DNA of 64,000 nucleotides from Flavobacteriaceae bacterium (GCA_024644745.1 JAHEHF010000006.1:16210-80209); one strand, 5' to 3'; shown: positions 29,386-38,585, numbered from the stretch's first letter. Program-made: numbers and translations. The notes: generated by a model from the letters alone, not told the origin.

Positions 29386-29415
29386 CAAAAAAAGTTAGAC
29401 AAATTAGCAGGATGT

Positions 29416-29433
29416 ATCAAATTTTAATTTGAT
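29416..29433. promoter_or_regulatory. palindrome upstream of the GLPGLI operon
   Basis: ATCAAATT-TT-AATTTGAT: perfect 8-bp arms around two bases. It lies about 30-50 bases upstream of the proposed -7 box, a position suited to a regulator-binding site. No matching family is recognised. Confidence 0.4.
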
Positions 29434-29564
29434 GTGTCACGCCTTTCCACTTTTTAAAATGAACATCAAAATCAAGATCCTTGAATTTGAGTCCTGTTAA
29501 AGTACTGTTTTTAGTTGACTTAAAGAGGGGGCAGAAGAAAGTATTTCATGGAGACCTATAGGAT

Positions 29565-29606
29565 GCTCAACAATGTATGGGACTGAAGACCCATGCATTG
29601 TTGAGC
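29565..29606 (-). terminator. long hairpin after the sigma/anti-sigma/OMP operon
   Basis: Arms 29565-29581 and 29590-29606 pair over 17 bp with one T/C position differing and an 8-base loop. It lies 12 bases beyond the stop of the outer-membrane protein gene. No T-tract follows on either strand, so it is either a terminator of unusual type, an mRNA 3'-end stabiliser, or a repeat-derived hairpin. Confidence 0.5.
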
Positions 29607-29617
29607 GATAGAAAGTT

Positions 29618-30691
29618 CTACAAATCGAACCTGATCCCCAGGGAGATATTATGTTGCTTAGGGTTCGGTTCATTGAAAATCCTGTTTAAATCATATTTCA
29701 CGTATAAGGAAATATCATCAGCCCCAATATAGCTGCTCAGACCGTAAATCAGGTTACTTGTGTTGTAGCTCTGGGTAATTTTATCTTTCTCCTTGGATCC
29801 ATTTACAGAATATTTTAATTTTTGACGTGTTCGCATGTTGAAACCGAAATATCCCCCAATGCCATATTTGAATTTTTTCCTTGTTGAGTACCTGAAATAA
29901 CTCCCTTTATCAATTTTTTTGGAGGGCCCGAACTCAAAATGAACCGGCAGGACCAGGTTGTCCATTCTGAGTTTTGATTTGGTCAGGTTTCCCTCGAATT
30001 CCTCGAGGTAGGTTAAATCTCCGTCTTGAACGAAATACATATTGTCGGTAGGGTTCAGGCCATTGAACTGGAAAGCAAACCCGTATCTGAAACGAACCGC
30101 ATTTGAATGCTTGAGCAACCTGGTGGACCAGGTCCATCCCATTTCAAAAAACTTACTTTTCCCCATTTTATAAGGAGAATTGTTCATCGATTCGCCTTCA
30201 ATAATGGCATTGTTAAAACCAAATGCGACCAATAAATTTGAATGTGTCCTTTTGTCGTATTTTTTTTGCTGGCCATAATAAATATCTACGAGAGGATCCT
30301 CTTCATCAAAAACCTTAATTTCAATCCGGGAGATTTCCTTGTCCGGTTTGTCAATGGTATCACGGCTGTCTACAACAAGACCTTCTCGCTCAGACAAGGC
30401 GTGGGTATTCTCCAAAATGGCGATTTTATTCTCAATGTTCAGCGCGTGTTTTTCCGCAGCGGCCTCCTTTAACCTTTTGGCCTCTTCAGAGGTGATCTCA
30501 CCATTGTTGAATCGTTCATTTATGGCGACAACTTCTTTTTTGAGGGCTTCTTTTTCCTCATTAACAGCCTGTTCTTTCTGTTGTTCTAAATTTTCCTTAT
30601 GCTGACTTGTCGCAGGAGTTTCCTGTCCTGAAACCTGGAGGCTCAAAAAAATCTGGCTCAATAGAAGTATGGTGAATAGTATTTTTTTCAT
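29618..30691 (-). CDS. outer-membrane beta-barrel protein with N-terminal coiled coil
   Basis: A 357-residue exported protein: signal peptide (ending LQVSGQ), then a Glu/Lys-rich helical, coiled-coil-like region (about residues 30-100), then a beta-rich C-terminal part (about 145-357) with alternating hydrophobic strands (FRYGFAFQFNGL, YGIGGYFGFNMR, HNISLGIRFDL) ending in an aromatic/Leu residue as barrels do. It is the third gene of an operon with an ECF sigma factor and a putative anti-sigma factor, starting 18 bases after the latter. It may be a sensor or target of that system. No specific family name can be given. Confidence 0.7.
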   Translation of the reverse strand: MKKILFTILLLSQIFLSLQVSGQETPATSQHKENLEQQKEQAVNEEKEALKKEVVAINERFNNGEITSEEAKRLKEAAAEKHALNIENKIAILENTHALSEREGLVVDSRDTIDKPDKEISRIEIKVFDEEDPLVDIYYGQQKKYDKRTHSNLLVAFGFNNAIIEGESMNNSPYKMGKSKFFEMGWTWSTRLLKHSNAVRFRYGFAFQFNGLNPTDNMYFVQDGDLTYLEEFEGNLTKSKLRMDNLVLPVHFEFGPSKKIDKGSYFRYSTRKKFKYGIGGYFGFNMRTRQKLKYSVNGSKEKDKITQSYNTSNLIYGLSSYIGADDISLYVKYDLNRIFNEPNPKQHNISLGIRFDL

Positions 30692-30709
30692 GAGATGCTT
30701 TTTCGGGGA

Positions 30710-31420
30710 TTAATTATTTTGATAGGTTACTGCTTCTTTCGGGTGTTTGACTGTGTTTATTATTTTCTCAAACAATTTTTGCTTCAGCGCCTTGTCCAAA
30801 TCGTCTTCAATTTCATTTAAAAGAGCATTTGCGCTGACTGCTTTTCTGGCTTCCGGACTCTCTGTATTTAACTTAATTTTGGACCGCTGCAACAACTGGT
30901 TTATTTCATCTTCAATGGCTTGCTCATCAGAAAAATCTTGTTCCAAGACAGATATTGTTCCTTCGGAAACATTCTCTTCAAGCTTAACAGCCATCATTGT
31001 TTCGGGTATGTTCAAATCAGGTTCAGGGGTATTGTACACAATTCTTTCCTGCTGAATTATTTCCTTTTCTGGCTGAATTGCTTCATTCTTTTTGGCCGTT
31101 TCCTTTGGTGCAGAAATTTTTGGGGAAGCGGCGACTTCCGTTTTTGTAGCATCATCAGTTTGAGGAAGGCTTTTTGAATTCTCATTAAATGAGGGAGCAG
31201 CAAGCTCCGGTATATTTTTGTTTACCTCTCCGGGTTGAAAAAAATAGATTCCCACAGAGATCAAAACCAAAATAACGGCTGCATATTTCAATAATGGCCA
31301 ATAGTTCTGACGTTTTTTATTTTCAAATTGGCTTAACTTCTTTTCCAACTTTTCCCATGAATCCTGGGAAGGTTCAAGGGTTCTGTTCTGGAGCGCTTTT
31401 CTGTATTTAACTTCTTTCAT
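30710..31420 (-). CDS. putative membrane anti-sigma factor
   Basis: A 236-residue single-pass membrane protein. A basic N-terminal cytoplasmic part (about residues 1-42) precedes one transmembrane helix (about 43-62, LLKYAAVILVLISVGIYFF) and a long Glu/Lys/Ala-rich extracytoplasmic region. It overlaps the end of the ECF sigma gene by 14 bases, which indicates translational coupling. In Bacteroidota this topology and position are typical of anti-sigma proteins, but no zinc-binding anti-sigma motif is visible, so the role is inferred from context. Confidence 0.65.
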   Translation of the reverse strand: MKEVKYRKALQNRTLEPSQDSWEKLEKKLSQFENKKRQNYWPLLKYAAVILVLISVGIYFFQPGEVNKNIPELAAPSFNENSKSLPQTDDATKTEVAASPKISAPKETAKKNEAIQPEKEIIQQERIVYNTPEPDLNIPETMMAVKLEENVSEGTISVLEQDFSDEQAIEDEINQLLQRSKIKLNTESPEARKAVSANALLNEIEDDLDKALKQKLFEKIINTVKHPKEAVTYQNN

Positions 31421-31970
31421 AATACTTTTTTTGATTTAAGGAGATCATTTCCTTTAGAGCTTTCCGCGCTCTGAACAACTGTGTTTTGGATGTTCCTGCG
31501 CTTATGTTCAGCATATCAGCTATTTCATGGTGCTTGTAACCTTCAATGACATACATATTGAAAATAATCCTGCACCCTTCTGGCAGTTCTTTGATATGGT
31601 TATGAAGTTCCTCAACTGCAATAGTCAGTTCAACTTCATTTTCAACCAGAGGTTCATAATTTTCAATTTTATCGGTGAAGAGGTATTTATTTTTGGTACG
31701 CAAATAGGAAATACACTCGAATACCATTATTTTTCTGATCCATCCTTCAAAACTTCCTTTGTTCGAAAACTGGTTTAATTTTGTAAACACTTTCAAAAAG
31801 CCATTCAGCATGACTTCCTCCGATTGTTGAATGTCTTTGATATAATACGCGCACAGATTCAACATTTTAGGCGCAAATTTTTCATACAACTTTTTTTGAG
31901 CCTTTCTGTTGTTTTGAAGCGACTGCTTGATTAATTCTGTATTTTGATTGATTTGAATGACTTTCAACAT
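31407..31970 (-). CDS. ECF-type RNA polymerase sigma factor
   Basis: A 187-residue extracytoplasmic-function sigma factor with sigma-70 region 2 (about residues 24-95: FAPKMLNLCAYYIKDIQQSEEVMLNGFLKVFTKL, then FEGWIRKIMVFECISYLR) and region 4 (about 120-175: LPEGCRIIFNMYVIEGYKHHEIADML, then TSKTQLFRARKALK). It heads a three-gene operon with a putative anti-sigma factor and an outer-membrane protein, so it probably controls an envelope response including its own operon. No clear TAnnTTTG box was found upstream, consistent with autoregulation, though not proof of it. Confidence 0.92.
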   Translation of the reverse strand: MLKVIQINQNTELIKQSLQNNRKAQKKLYEKFAPKMLNLCAYYIKDIQQSEEVMLNGFLKVFTKLNQFSNKGSFEGWIRKIMVFECISYLRTKNKYLFTDKIENYEPLVENEVELTIAVEELHNHIKELPEGCRIIFNMYVIEGYKHHEIADMLNISAGTSKTQLFRARKALKEMISLNQKKYYERS

Positions 31971-32062
31971 GCTTTAAAAGGCCTTATATCTATAAAGACG
32001 CAAAAAGGATCAATAGGGTTGACAAGGCCGGTGATTTTTTAAAGGAAAACAATTTAGGGCAT

Positions 32063-32098
32063 AAAAAAACATGAAACAAATTGGAGGTTTCATGTTTT
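32063..32098 (-). terminator. rho-independent terminator of metG
   Basis: Perfect 12-bp stem AAAACATGAAAC/GTTTCATGTTTT (32066-32077, 32087-32098), 9-base loop, followed on the minus strand by seven T. It lies 20 bases past the metG stop. Confidence 0.9.
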
Positions 32099-32118
32099 GA
32101 TATAAGTTCATCGCAAGG

Positions 32119-34176
32119 CTAACTCACTTTCTCACCATTTTCAACTGTATCTTTATCGGGTTCTATAAAGCTGAGTTTGCCATCAGGGGTGTCACTCATC
32201 AGAATCATTCCCTGACTTTCAACACCTCTTAATTTTCTCGGAGCAAGGTTGACAAGAACCGTAACTTTCTGTCCAATAATGTCTTTGGCTTCGAAACTTT
32301 CGGCTATTCCGCTGACAATGGTTCTCACATCAATTCCCACGTCTACTTTTAGCTTTAGTAACTTTTTCGTTTTTGGGATCTTTTCGGCCTCAAGAATGGT
32401 ACCGACCCTGATATCGAGTTTACTGAAATCATCAAATTCAATGGTCTGCTTCTGAGGTTCCAGCGGCTGTTTCTCAACCTGTTTCTTGGAGGCCTCTAGT
32501 TTGTCAATCTGAACCTGGATTTCCTTGTCCTCAATTTTCGCAAAAAGTAATTCAGGCTTGTTGATTTTATGCCCTGCTTTGAGCAAGGTTCTACCGTCAG
32601 TAACAGTTTCCCAGGTCAAAGTATCTGAATCTTTCAAGTCAAGCATACCCTTGAGCCTTTTGCTTGTGAAAGGTAAAAACGGTTCACATAAAACAGAGAG
32701 CCCGGCAGCGATCTGAAGGGCAATATTCATAATGGTCTCTACCCGTTTCGGGTTCGTTTTGATCTGTTTCCACGGTTCTTCGTCCGCAAGGTACTTGTTG
32801 CCAAGTCGCGCCAGGTTGATCAATTCCGAAAGGGCCTCTCTGAACCTGAAGCGCTCTATGGATTTTGAAATGATATCCGGGAAAGCCGCCAGCTGCTCAA
32901 GTGTTTGTTCATCCACAGCGGTGAGGTCTTTAGCCTCGGGAACCTGCCCGTCATAATATTTATTGGTCAGTACAATGACCCGGTTGATGAAATTCCCGAA
33001 AATGGCCACCAGCTCATTGTTGTTTCTGGCCTGAAAATCTTTCCAGGTAAAATCATTATCCTTTGTTTCAGGTGCATTGGCTGTTAACACATATCTTAAG
33101 ACATCCTGTTTGTCAGGAAAGTCAATCAGGTATTCATGAAGCCAGACTGCCCAGTTCTTTGAAGTAGAGATCTTGTTGCCCTCTAAATTCAAAAATTCAT
33201 TGGCAGGAACATTTTCCGGAAGGATATAACTGCCCTGTGCCTTTAGCATGGCCGGAAAAATAATACAGTGAAAAACAATATTGTCTTTTCCTATAAAATG
33301 AATCAAACTGGTCTCTTTGTCCTTCCAGTAGGGCTCCCAGTCTTTCCCAACCCGTTCTGCCCACTCTTTGGTGGAAGAAATATATCCGATAGGAGCATCA
33401 AACCAGACATAAAGTACTTTGCCTTCACCTCCCTCGACCGGTACCGGGATACCCCAGTCCAGATCACGCGTTACGGCTCTTGGTTTTAAACCGTCATCGA
33501 TCCAGGATTTAACCTGTCCGAGCACATTGGCTTTCCAATCGTTCTTGTGCCCTTTTAAGATCCAGTCATTCAGCCAGCTTTCGTATTGGTCGAGCGGAAG
33601 ATACCAGTGCTTGGTTTCCTTCAGGGATGGCACGTTGCCTGTGATTACCGATCTGGGATTGATCAGGTCCTGTGCATTGTGACTCGTTCCGCAATTTTCG
33701 CATTGATCTCCATAGCTCTCTTCATTACCGCATTTTGGACAAGTTCCAACCACAAAACGGTCAGCTAAAAACTGATTTGCCTCCTCGTCATAAAGCTGTG
33801 CAGCTGTTTCCTCAATAAATTTTCCATGATCATACAGGTCCTTAAAAAAAGCGGAAGCCGTTTCATGATGAACGCGGGCAGAGGTTCTTGAGTAATTATC
33901 AAAACTAATACCGAAGGCAGCAAAGGATGATTTAATGATCTCGTGATATTTGTCAACAACAGCCTGAGGTGAAACACCCTCGGCTTTTGCTTTTAAAGTT
34001 ATGGGAACTCCGTGCTCATCAGAACCACATACAAAAGCCACATCCTTGTTGTTCAAACGTAGGTATCTGGCATAAATATCTGCAGGAACATATACCCCTG
34101 CCAAATGTCCTATATGAACCGGGCCGTTAGTATAGGGCAATGCTGCAGTTATGGTATATCTTTTTGGATTTTGCAT
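32119..34176 (-). CDS. metG: methionine--tRNA ligase
   Basis: A 685-residue class I aminoacyl-tRNA synthetase that charges tRNA-Met. The HIGH motif is HIGHLAG near residue 21. The zinc knuckle region contains [18 protein letters not shown] (about 145-162). The KMSKS loop is present as KISTSKNW (about 335). An anticodon-binding helical domain follows, and a C-terminal EMAP/Trbp-type tRNA-binding domain (about 575-685, [15 protein letters not shown]) that also mediates dimerisation. It is a full-length MetG1-type enzyme, apparently monocistronic between its own promoter and a strong terminator. Confidence 0.98.
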   Translation of the reverse strand: MQNPKRYTITAALPYTNGPVHIGHLAGVYVPADIYARYLRLNNKDVAFVCGSDEHGVPITLKAKAEGVSPQAVVDKYHEIIKSSFAAFGISFDNYSRTSARVHHETASAFFKDLYDHGKFIEETAAQLYDEEANQFLADRFVVGTCPKCGNEESYGDQCENCGTSHNAQDLINPRSVITGNVPSLKETKHWYLPLDQYESWLNDWILKGHKNDWKANVLGQVKSWIDDGLKPRAVTRDLDWGIPVPVEGGEGKVLYVWFDAPIGYISSTKEWAERVGKDWEPYWKDKETSLIHFIGKDNIVFHCIIFPAMLKAQGSYILPENVPANEFLNLEGNKISTSKNWAVWLHEYLIDFPDKQDVLRYVLTANAPETKDNDFTWKDFQARNNNELVAIFGNFINRVIVLTNKYYDGQVPEAKDLTAVDEQTLEQLAAFPDIISKSIERFRFREALSELINLARLGNKYLADEEPWKQIKTNPKRVETIMNIALQIAAGLSVLCEPFLPFTSKRLKGMLDLKDSDTLTWETVTDGRTLLKAGHKINKPELLFAKIEDKEIQVQIDKLEASKKQVEKQPLEPQKQTIEFDDFSKLDIRVGTILEAEKIPKTKKLLKLKVDVGIDVRTIVSGIAESFEAKDIIGQKVTVLVNLAPRKLRGVESQGMILMSDTPDGKLSFIEPDKDTVENGEKVS

Positions 34177-34193
34177 GAGAAAAATTTAAGCCA

Positions 34194-34201
34194 CAAAAGT
34201 A
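34194..34201 (-). promoter_or_regulatory. candidate -7 element of metG
   Basis: Minus-strand TACTTTTG matches TAnnTTTG and ends 17 bases before the metG ATG at 34176. No convincing -33 at standard spacing. Confidence 0.55.
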
Positions 34202-34317
34202 AGAAAAAGAGCAAACATGTCCTTTTTTATTTTCATAATTCCCGGTAGCTTCTGATACTTCTGATCACATTTGTGAAAATCGGATTTTATATTCTATTTT
34301 TATGAAAAATTTTAAAG

Positions 34318-35331
34318 ATGGATATGACACTTAAAGGCTGCTTTTTGGCAGCGCTTACAACGCTTTTTATCATTCTTGGCGTGCAAGGCCAAAATGACCA
34401 GGAAATGACCATTACCCGAGACCTTGCAAAACCTCCTTACCTTAAAAAGGGGGATACCATCATTATTTTATCTCCTGCGGGAAAGCTCAAAGACAGGACT
34501 GCAGTTGATCCGGGGATTGAACTGGCCAATCACTGGGGGCTGGTGGTTTTTTTTGGGAACCATCTGTTGTCTCAGGACCATTCCTTTGCAGGAACAGACC
34601 AGGAAAGACTTGAGGACCTGCAGAAGGCCCTTGACGATCCGAGTATAAAAGCCATATGGGCGGCTCGCGGGGGCTACGGCACCATCAGGCTCGTAGATGA
34701 TCTTGATTTTTCAGGATTTACGGAGCATCCCAAATGGATCATTGGTTATTCTGACATTACCGCTCTTCATAACAAGATCCATAACCTGGGATACCAGTCT
34801 GTTCACGGACAAATGCCGCTCACCCTGAATTTGGAGGAACCGATTCAAAAGGAATCGATACAAACCCTTTACAGGACTTTGTTTGGCAAGAAGTTGCAAT
34901 ATAAAATTGAATCCTCAGAACACAACCGAACGGGAGAGAGCACGGGTCAGCTGGTTGGGGGCAATCTTTCACTTGTTTACAGCATGCTTGGTTCTGACAC
35001 TAATTTGAGTATGGGTGGAAAGATCCTTTTTATCGAAGATGTTGGAGAGGCCCTTTATCATATTGACCGGATGATGATCAGCCTCAAAAGGGCAGGGTTC
35101 TTTGAGCAATGTCAAGGTGTGATCGTGGGCGATTTTAAACTTAAGAAGAATGAGGGAAATGCTTTTGGCAAGACCCTCGAGGATATTGTATTGGAGGCCG
35201 TCGAAGGGACTGACTTCCCTGTTGTTTTTGATTTTCCGGCAGGTCATTTAGAAGATAACAGGGCATTGTTACTTGGCTCGTATGTAGATATGAGTGTGTC
35301 AAAGAAAAGGACCAGCATAAGATTCAGATAG
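34318..35331 (+). CDS. LD-carboxypeptidase (peptidase S66), exported form
   Basis: A 337-residue serine carboxypeptidase of the LdcA/S66 family, which trims the terminal D-Ala from tetrapeptide stems of peptidoglycan in recycling. The Ser-Glu-His triad is Ser145 (GYSDITALH), Glu240 (IEDVGEALYHID) and His310 (GHLEDNRAL). Unlike E. coli LdcA, it starts with a hydrophobic signal (about residues 4-24, ending GVQGQ), so it probably acts in the periplasm or as a membrane-tethered form. The yraN gene follows 3 bases after its stop, so they are co-transcribed. Confidence 0.92.
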   Translation: MDMTLKGCFLAALTTLFIILGVQGQNDQEMTITRDLAKPPYLKKGDTIIILSPAGKLKDRTAVDPGIELANHWGLVVFFGNHLLSQDHSFAGTDQERLEDLQKALDDPSIKAIWAARGGYGTIRLVDDLDFSGFTEHPKWIIGYSDITALHNKIHNLGYQSVHGQMPLTLNLEEPIQKESIQTLYRTLFGKKLQYKIESSEHNRTGESTGQLVGGNLSLVYSMLGSDTNLSMGGKILFIEDVGEALYHIDRMMISLKRAGFFEQCQGVIVGDFKLKKNEGNAFGKTLEDIVLEAVEGTDFPVVFDFPAGHLEDNRALLLGSYVDMSVSKKRTSIRFR

Positions 35332-35334
35332 GAT

Positions 35335-35694
35335 ATGGCTGCTCATAATGAACTTGGTAAGGCAGGAGAGCAGCTCGCTTTTGATTATTTGATCGGCAAG
35401 GGTTACCGGATCAAGGAAAGAAACTGGAGGTGTCAAAAGGCCGAAGTGGATATCATTGCTCAAAAAGGAACCGTTCTGGCCATAGTGGAAGTGAAGACCA
35501 GGTCAACGCGTTTTTTCGGTGACCCTCAGGATTTCATAAACAGCAAAAAGATAAAATTACTGACCTCAGCAGTAGATTCCTATGTCAACAACCTGGATTT
35601 AGATGTAGAGGTCAGGTTTGACGTCATCGGGATCATCTCAAAAGGTACTTCAAATGAAATTGTACATTTTGAAGACGCTTTTTATCATTTTTAA
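35335..35694 (+). CDS. YraN family protein (UPF0102)
   Basis: A 119-residue protein of the YraN/UPF0102 family, a predicted restriction-endonuclease-like fold. Conserved residues are visible in GEQLAFDYLIGKGYRI, the AEVDIIAQ segment, and VEVKTRS, which together form the Glu-Asp-ExK nuclease-like centre. No biological role has been firmly established for the family. It begins 3 bases after the LD-carboxypeptidase stop. It is convergent with the TlpA-like gene. Confidence 0.9.
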   Translation: MAAHNELGKAGEQLAFDYLIGKGYRIKERNWRCQKAEVDIIAQKGTVLAIVEVKTRSTRFFGDPQDFINSKKIKLLTSAVDSYVNNLDLDVEVRFDVIGIISKGTSNEIVHFEDAFYHF

Positions 35695-35748
35695 AACCGT
35701 GCAGAGTCTTGTTCAAAACAGGTTTTGCTGACACAAATAATTTAAATG

Positions 35749-37101
35749 TTACCTGGTTTCAAACATGGATTTCAATTCTTTGAAATCTGTTGGTTTTGCG
35801 AGTATTGTTTTATCAGCATCAAGAACAAAATAAGAGGGAATTGCATTTACACCATAGCTTTTTACTTTGTCACTTGACCATTTGTCGAGATCCAGAATAT
35901 TCATAAATTCTTTGTAGCCCTGGGTCATGGTTTCCCAGCTTTCTTTTGAAGTCTCAAGACCTACCGCAACAACTTTGATGTTCTCTATGCCCTTGATAAA
36001 AGAGTAAAACTCAGGAATTTCAATCTGGCAGTGCGGGCAATTGGAACTAAAGAACAAGACAATATAGTAATCTGTTCCTTGGATTCCGTATAAGTGTTTC
36101 TTTACACCATCCTGATCCCATTCAAAATCCGGGGCCTTGGTGCCAACAGCTGTTTTTAGGCTTGCGGAGACCCTTTGCATCAATTCTTCATCCTGGAGTT
36201 CCGCGGGCAGGGAACGATAATGATGGTCCATGACAAAGTTGAGCATCGCCGCATTTTCTTCTATTAAATAGGTTTCTATCAGTCCCGTTTCAAATGCTGT
36301 TAAAATGTCAAGTTCCTCACCGATCCAATCAACGGCATTATCAATTGATTCGCGGTGCATTTCATTCATGGTTTCCATATTATCGGCCTGATTGAGGTAA
36401 AAGACATAGTCATTTAAACGGTTGTTTATAAAGGCAGAGTGAACCAAAACCGTATCATGGAGATCGATCGCGTCAAAAAAGTGCTTTTTTATGCCTTCAA
36501 TATAATCTGCAGTATTTTTATAGGGCACCTCAGGGTTGAATTGTTTGCTTGCCCTGATAAAATGATTTGCCAATTTTCCCTGTGATTTGTCCTCATAAGT
36601 TGATTGCAAGGCATCAAGTTCATACAAATATTCCTGATAACTTTTCAGCATCTCTTGCTCCTGAGTGCTGGAGACGGGATCAAAGAAAAGCGCCTGCAGA
36701 GAATCAAGTGATCCCTGGGTACTGCGAATCTGATCATAATATTCATGTGTGAGGTTATTTTCCTCAGACTGAGAAAAGCGAATAGACTCTTCCGGATCAT
36801 TCGGGTCAAATGAAAAAACGATCTCTTCCCTGTTGTAAATGAATTCAACATAGAGGTTGTTCTCGATCTGATAATAGGCTCTGAATATGCCTGAAGGCTC
36901 TTTTTCGGGAATATTGAACTCAAAGGCACCTTCAACCACGTCTGCATTGTCCATATAGGTCTGAGTCCCGTTTTCAAGTTTATAAAGTAATATCCAGGTA
37001 AAATCCTGATCAGAATCAAAGGACCCTTTTATTGAATATTGAGCGTATGAGGTATAGGTGAATAAAAAGAGGATCAGTATTAGGATTCTGGCCATTTCCA
37101 T
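35749..37101 (-). CDS. TlpA-like thioredoxin-fold exported protein
   Basis: About 450 residues from the ATG at 37101 (an ATG 6 bases further in is equally good); a longer frame to 37161 is rejected because a TACCTTTG promoter box sits at 37113-37120. Signal peptide ends TYTSYAQ. The N-terminal part (to about residue 110) looks like the DUF4369-type beta-domain of Bacteroidota thioredoxin proteins, the middle is helical, and the C-terminal thioredoxin domain (about 325-450) has the redox pair Cys355-Pro-His-Cys358 (SSNCPHCQIEIPEF) and a cis-Pro in NAIPSYFVLD. Likely a periplasmic thiol-disulfide oxidoreductase. Confidence 0.88.
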   Translation of the reverse strand: MEMARILILILFLFTYTSYAQYSIKGSFDSDQDFTWILLYKLENGTQTYMDNADVVEGAFEFNIPEKEPSGIFRAYYQIENNLYVEFIYNREEIVFSFDPNDPEESIRFSQSEENNLTHEYYDQIRSTQGSLDSLQALFFDPVSSTQEQEMLKSYQEYLYELDALQSTYEDKSQGKLANHFIRASKQFNPEVPYKNTADYIEGIKKHFFDAIDLHDTVLVHSAFINNRLNDYVFYLNQADNMETMNEMHRESIDNAVDWIGEELDILTAFETGLIETYLIEENAAMLNFVMDHHYRSLPAELQDEELMQRVSASLKTAVGTKAPDFEWDQDGVKKHLYGIQGTDYYIVLFFSSNCPHCQIEIPEFYSFIKGIENIKVVAVGLETSKESWETMTQGYKEFMNILDLDKWSSDKVKSYGVNAIPSYFVLDADKTILAKPTDFKELKSMFETR

Positions 37102-37112
37102 TTTGTTTTTTT

Positions 37113-37120
37113 CAAAGGTA
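37113..37120 (-). promoter_or_regulatory. candidate -7 element of the TlpA-like gene
   Basis: Minus-strand TACCTTTG matches TAnnTTTG, 11 or 17 bases before the two candidate ATG codons. It argues against the longer reading frame. Confidence 0.55.
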
Positions 37121-37186
37121 CAATTTATCCTAGGATCTTGAAGAAATTGCTTTCTTGGCATGGTTCAGGTTTAATGAGTGAATCCT

Positions 37187-37194
37187 TATATTTG
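37187..37194 (+). promoter_or_regulatory. candidate -7 element of the SDR gene
   Basis: TATATTTG matches TAnnTTTG and ends 15 bases before the ATG at 37210. Confidence 0.55.
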
Positions 37195-37209
37195 ATGTAA
37201 AATAGTAAA

Positions 37210-38004
37210 ATGAATTTTGAAAACAAGGTCATTTGGATCACGGGAGCCTCTTCGGGTATCGGGAAGGCCCTGGCAATTGAATTCTCCGGATTCAAGGTCA
37301 GGCTCATTCTTTCTTCCAGGAACAAGAAGGAACTTTTGTCTGTTAGGTCGCGTTGTAAAAACCCTGAAAACGTCAAAGTACTGGCATTTGATCTTATTGA
37401 TACAGACAGATCAGAAGCCATTGTTTCGGATGCAATTGCGCTTTTTAACGGAATAGACATTCTTGTCAATAATGCGGGAATCAGCCAAAGATCTTTAGCT
37501 GCAACTACCAGAATTGAGGTGGACCGGATGCTTTTTAATATCAATTATTTTGGAACATTGGCGCTGACCAAAGCCTTGTTGCCTCATTTAAAAAGCAAAC
37601 AGGAAGGACAATTGGTCGTGATCAGCAGCGTGGTAGGAAAAATTGGGACGCCCCTCAGGTCTTCCTATGCTGCTTCCAAGCATGCTTTGCATGGTTTTTT
37701 TGATAGCTTAAGGGCCGAATTATATGAAGACAATATCAGTGTGACCATCATATGTCCGGGTTATGTGAACACCAATGTTTCGATCAATGCTTTAACCGCT
37801 GACGGATCCCGGCAAGGCACTTTAGACGAAGCGACGGCCAAGGGGCTCAGTCCGGAAAAATTTGCCAAGAAGGCTGTAAAAGCTATTGGCAGAGGCCGGC
37901 AGGAAGTGGTGATCAGCGGGTATCAGGAGAAACTGGCCGTTTATGTAAAGCGGCTTTTTCCCTTAGTGCTGTCAGCAGTGATCAGAAAAGTTAAAGTAAC
38001 CTGA
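37210..38004 (+). CDS. short-chain dehydrogenase/reductase
   Basis: A 264-residue classical SDR with a Rossmann fold. Cofactor motif TGASSGIGKA at residues 10-19, NNAGIS in the middle, and a catalytic Ser of VISSVVG with Tyr153 and Lys157 (SSYAASKHAL). The region after the active site (SVTIICPGYVNTNVSINAL) fits the DHRS7/YqjQ-like group. An Arg at residue 35-40 after the second strand (SSRNKKEL) suggests NADP(H). The substrate is not known. It is divergent from the TlpA-like gene and convergent with the DUF4252 gene. Confidence 0.9.
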   Translation: MNFENKVIWITGASSGIGKALAIEFSGFKVRLILSSRNKKELLSVRSRCKNPENVKVLAFDLIDTDRSEAIVSDAIALFNGIDILVNNAGISQRSLAATTRIEVDRMLFNINYFGTLALTKALLPHLKSKQEGQLVVISSVVGKIGTPLRSSYAASKHALHGFFDSLRAELYEDNISVTIICPGYVNTNVSINALTADGSRQGTLDEATAKGLSPEKFAKKAVKAIGRGRQEVVISGYQEKLAVYVKRLFPLVLSAVIRKVKVT

Positions 38005-38029
38005 ATGATCATTTACCTGTATCAAGGGT

Positions 38030-38473
38030 TTAGTTGACCAAATCTTCAAGATCTGTCTGGCTCAAATTGGTTTTTAAGCCCAAAAGAACCAATTCATCCC
38101 CCGAACTGATCTCTAAAGCAATTTCCCTGATGCGGTCCTCTTTTTCAAGGGTAAAGAATGCCAATTGGTCGTCATCATCTTTGATTTTCACCATTTTTTC
38201 AAATTTTGACCTATTGATGAATTTTTGAAATGCGACCGTTTTATCTTCAGCTTGTTCTGTAAAAACCAGGATGCGCACGTGTTTTGCTTTTTTCAGCAAG
38301 GGTTTGATGTCTTCGGCGTCTTCATCAGAAAGAAAACTTGCTACCAGAGAGCTGCTCAGCCCGAAAGAAAAGTCTGAATCTTCCTGGTGGTCCTTGTAAA
38401 AAGTGTTGAAAGAGGTATGTGATGCACATGATGATGCGAATACTACAATCAGGAGTAAAATTAATTTTTTCAT
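38030..38473 (-). CDS. DUF4252 family lipoprotein
   Basis: A 147-residue predicted lipoprotein with lipobox FASSC (Cys16). The remainder resembles DUF4252 proteins: helix with LSSSLVASFLSDEDAEDIKPLLKKAKHVRILVF, followed by FQKFINRSKFEKMVKIKDDDDQLAFFTLEKEDRIREIALEI in register with the family pattern. Function is unknown. In many Bacteroidota these genes follow an ECF sigma factor, but here it stands alone between an SDR and phoH. Confidence 0.8.
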   Translation of the reverse strand: MKKLILLLIVVFASSCASHTSFNTFYKDHQEDSDFSFGLSSSLVASFLSDEDAEDIKPLLKKAKHVRILVFTEQAEDKTVAFQKFINRSKFEKMVKIKDDDDQLAFFTLEKEDRIREIALEISSGDELVLLGLKTNLSQTDLEDLVN

Positions 38474-38534
38474 GGATAGGATTTATCCTAAGACGAATCA
38501 AGAACGAATTTGTAACAAAGTATTCGGGAAAAAT

Positions 38535-38571
38535 AAAAAAAACCCAGGGATTCACTATAAGCGAAGCCCTG
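38535..38571 (-). terminator. rho-independent terminator of the PIN-PhoH gene
   Basis: On the minus strand CAGGGCTTCGCT and AGTGAATCCCTG form a 12-position stem with two mismatches (38545-38571), followed by a T-run (A-run at 38535-38542). It lies 15 bases past the stop at 38586. Confidence 0.85.
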
Positions 38572-38585
38572 AGTCAGGAAAATTG

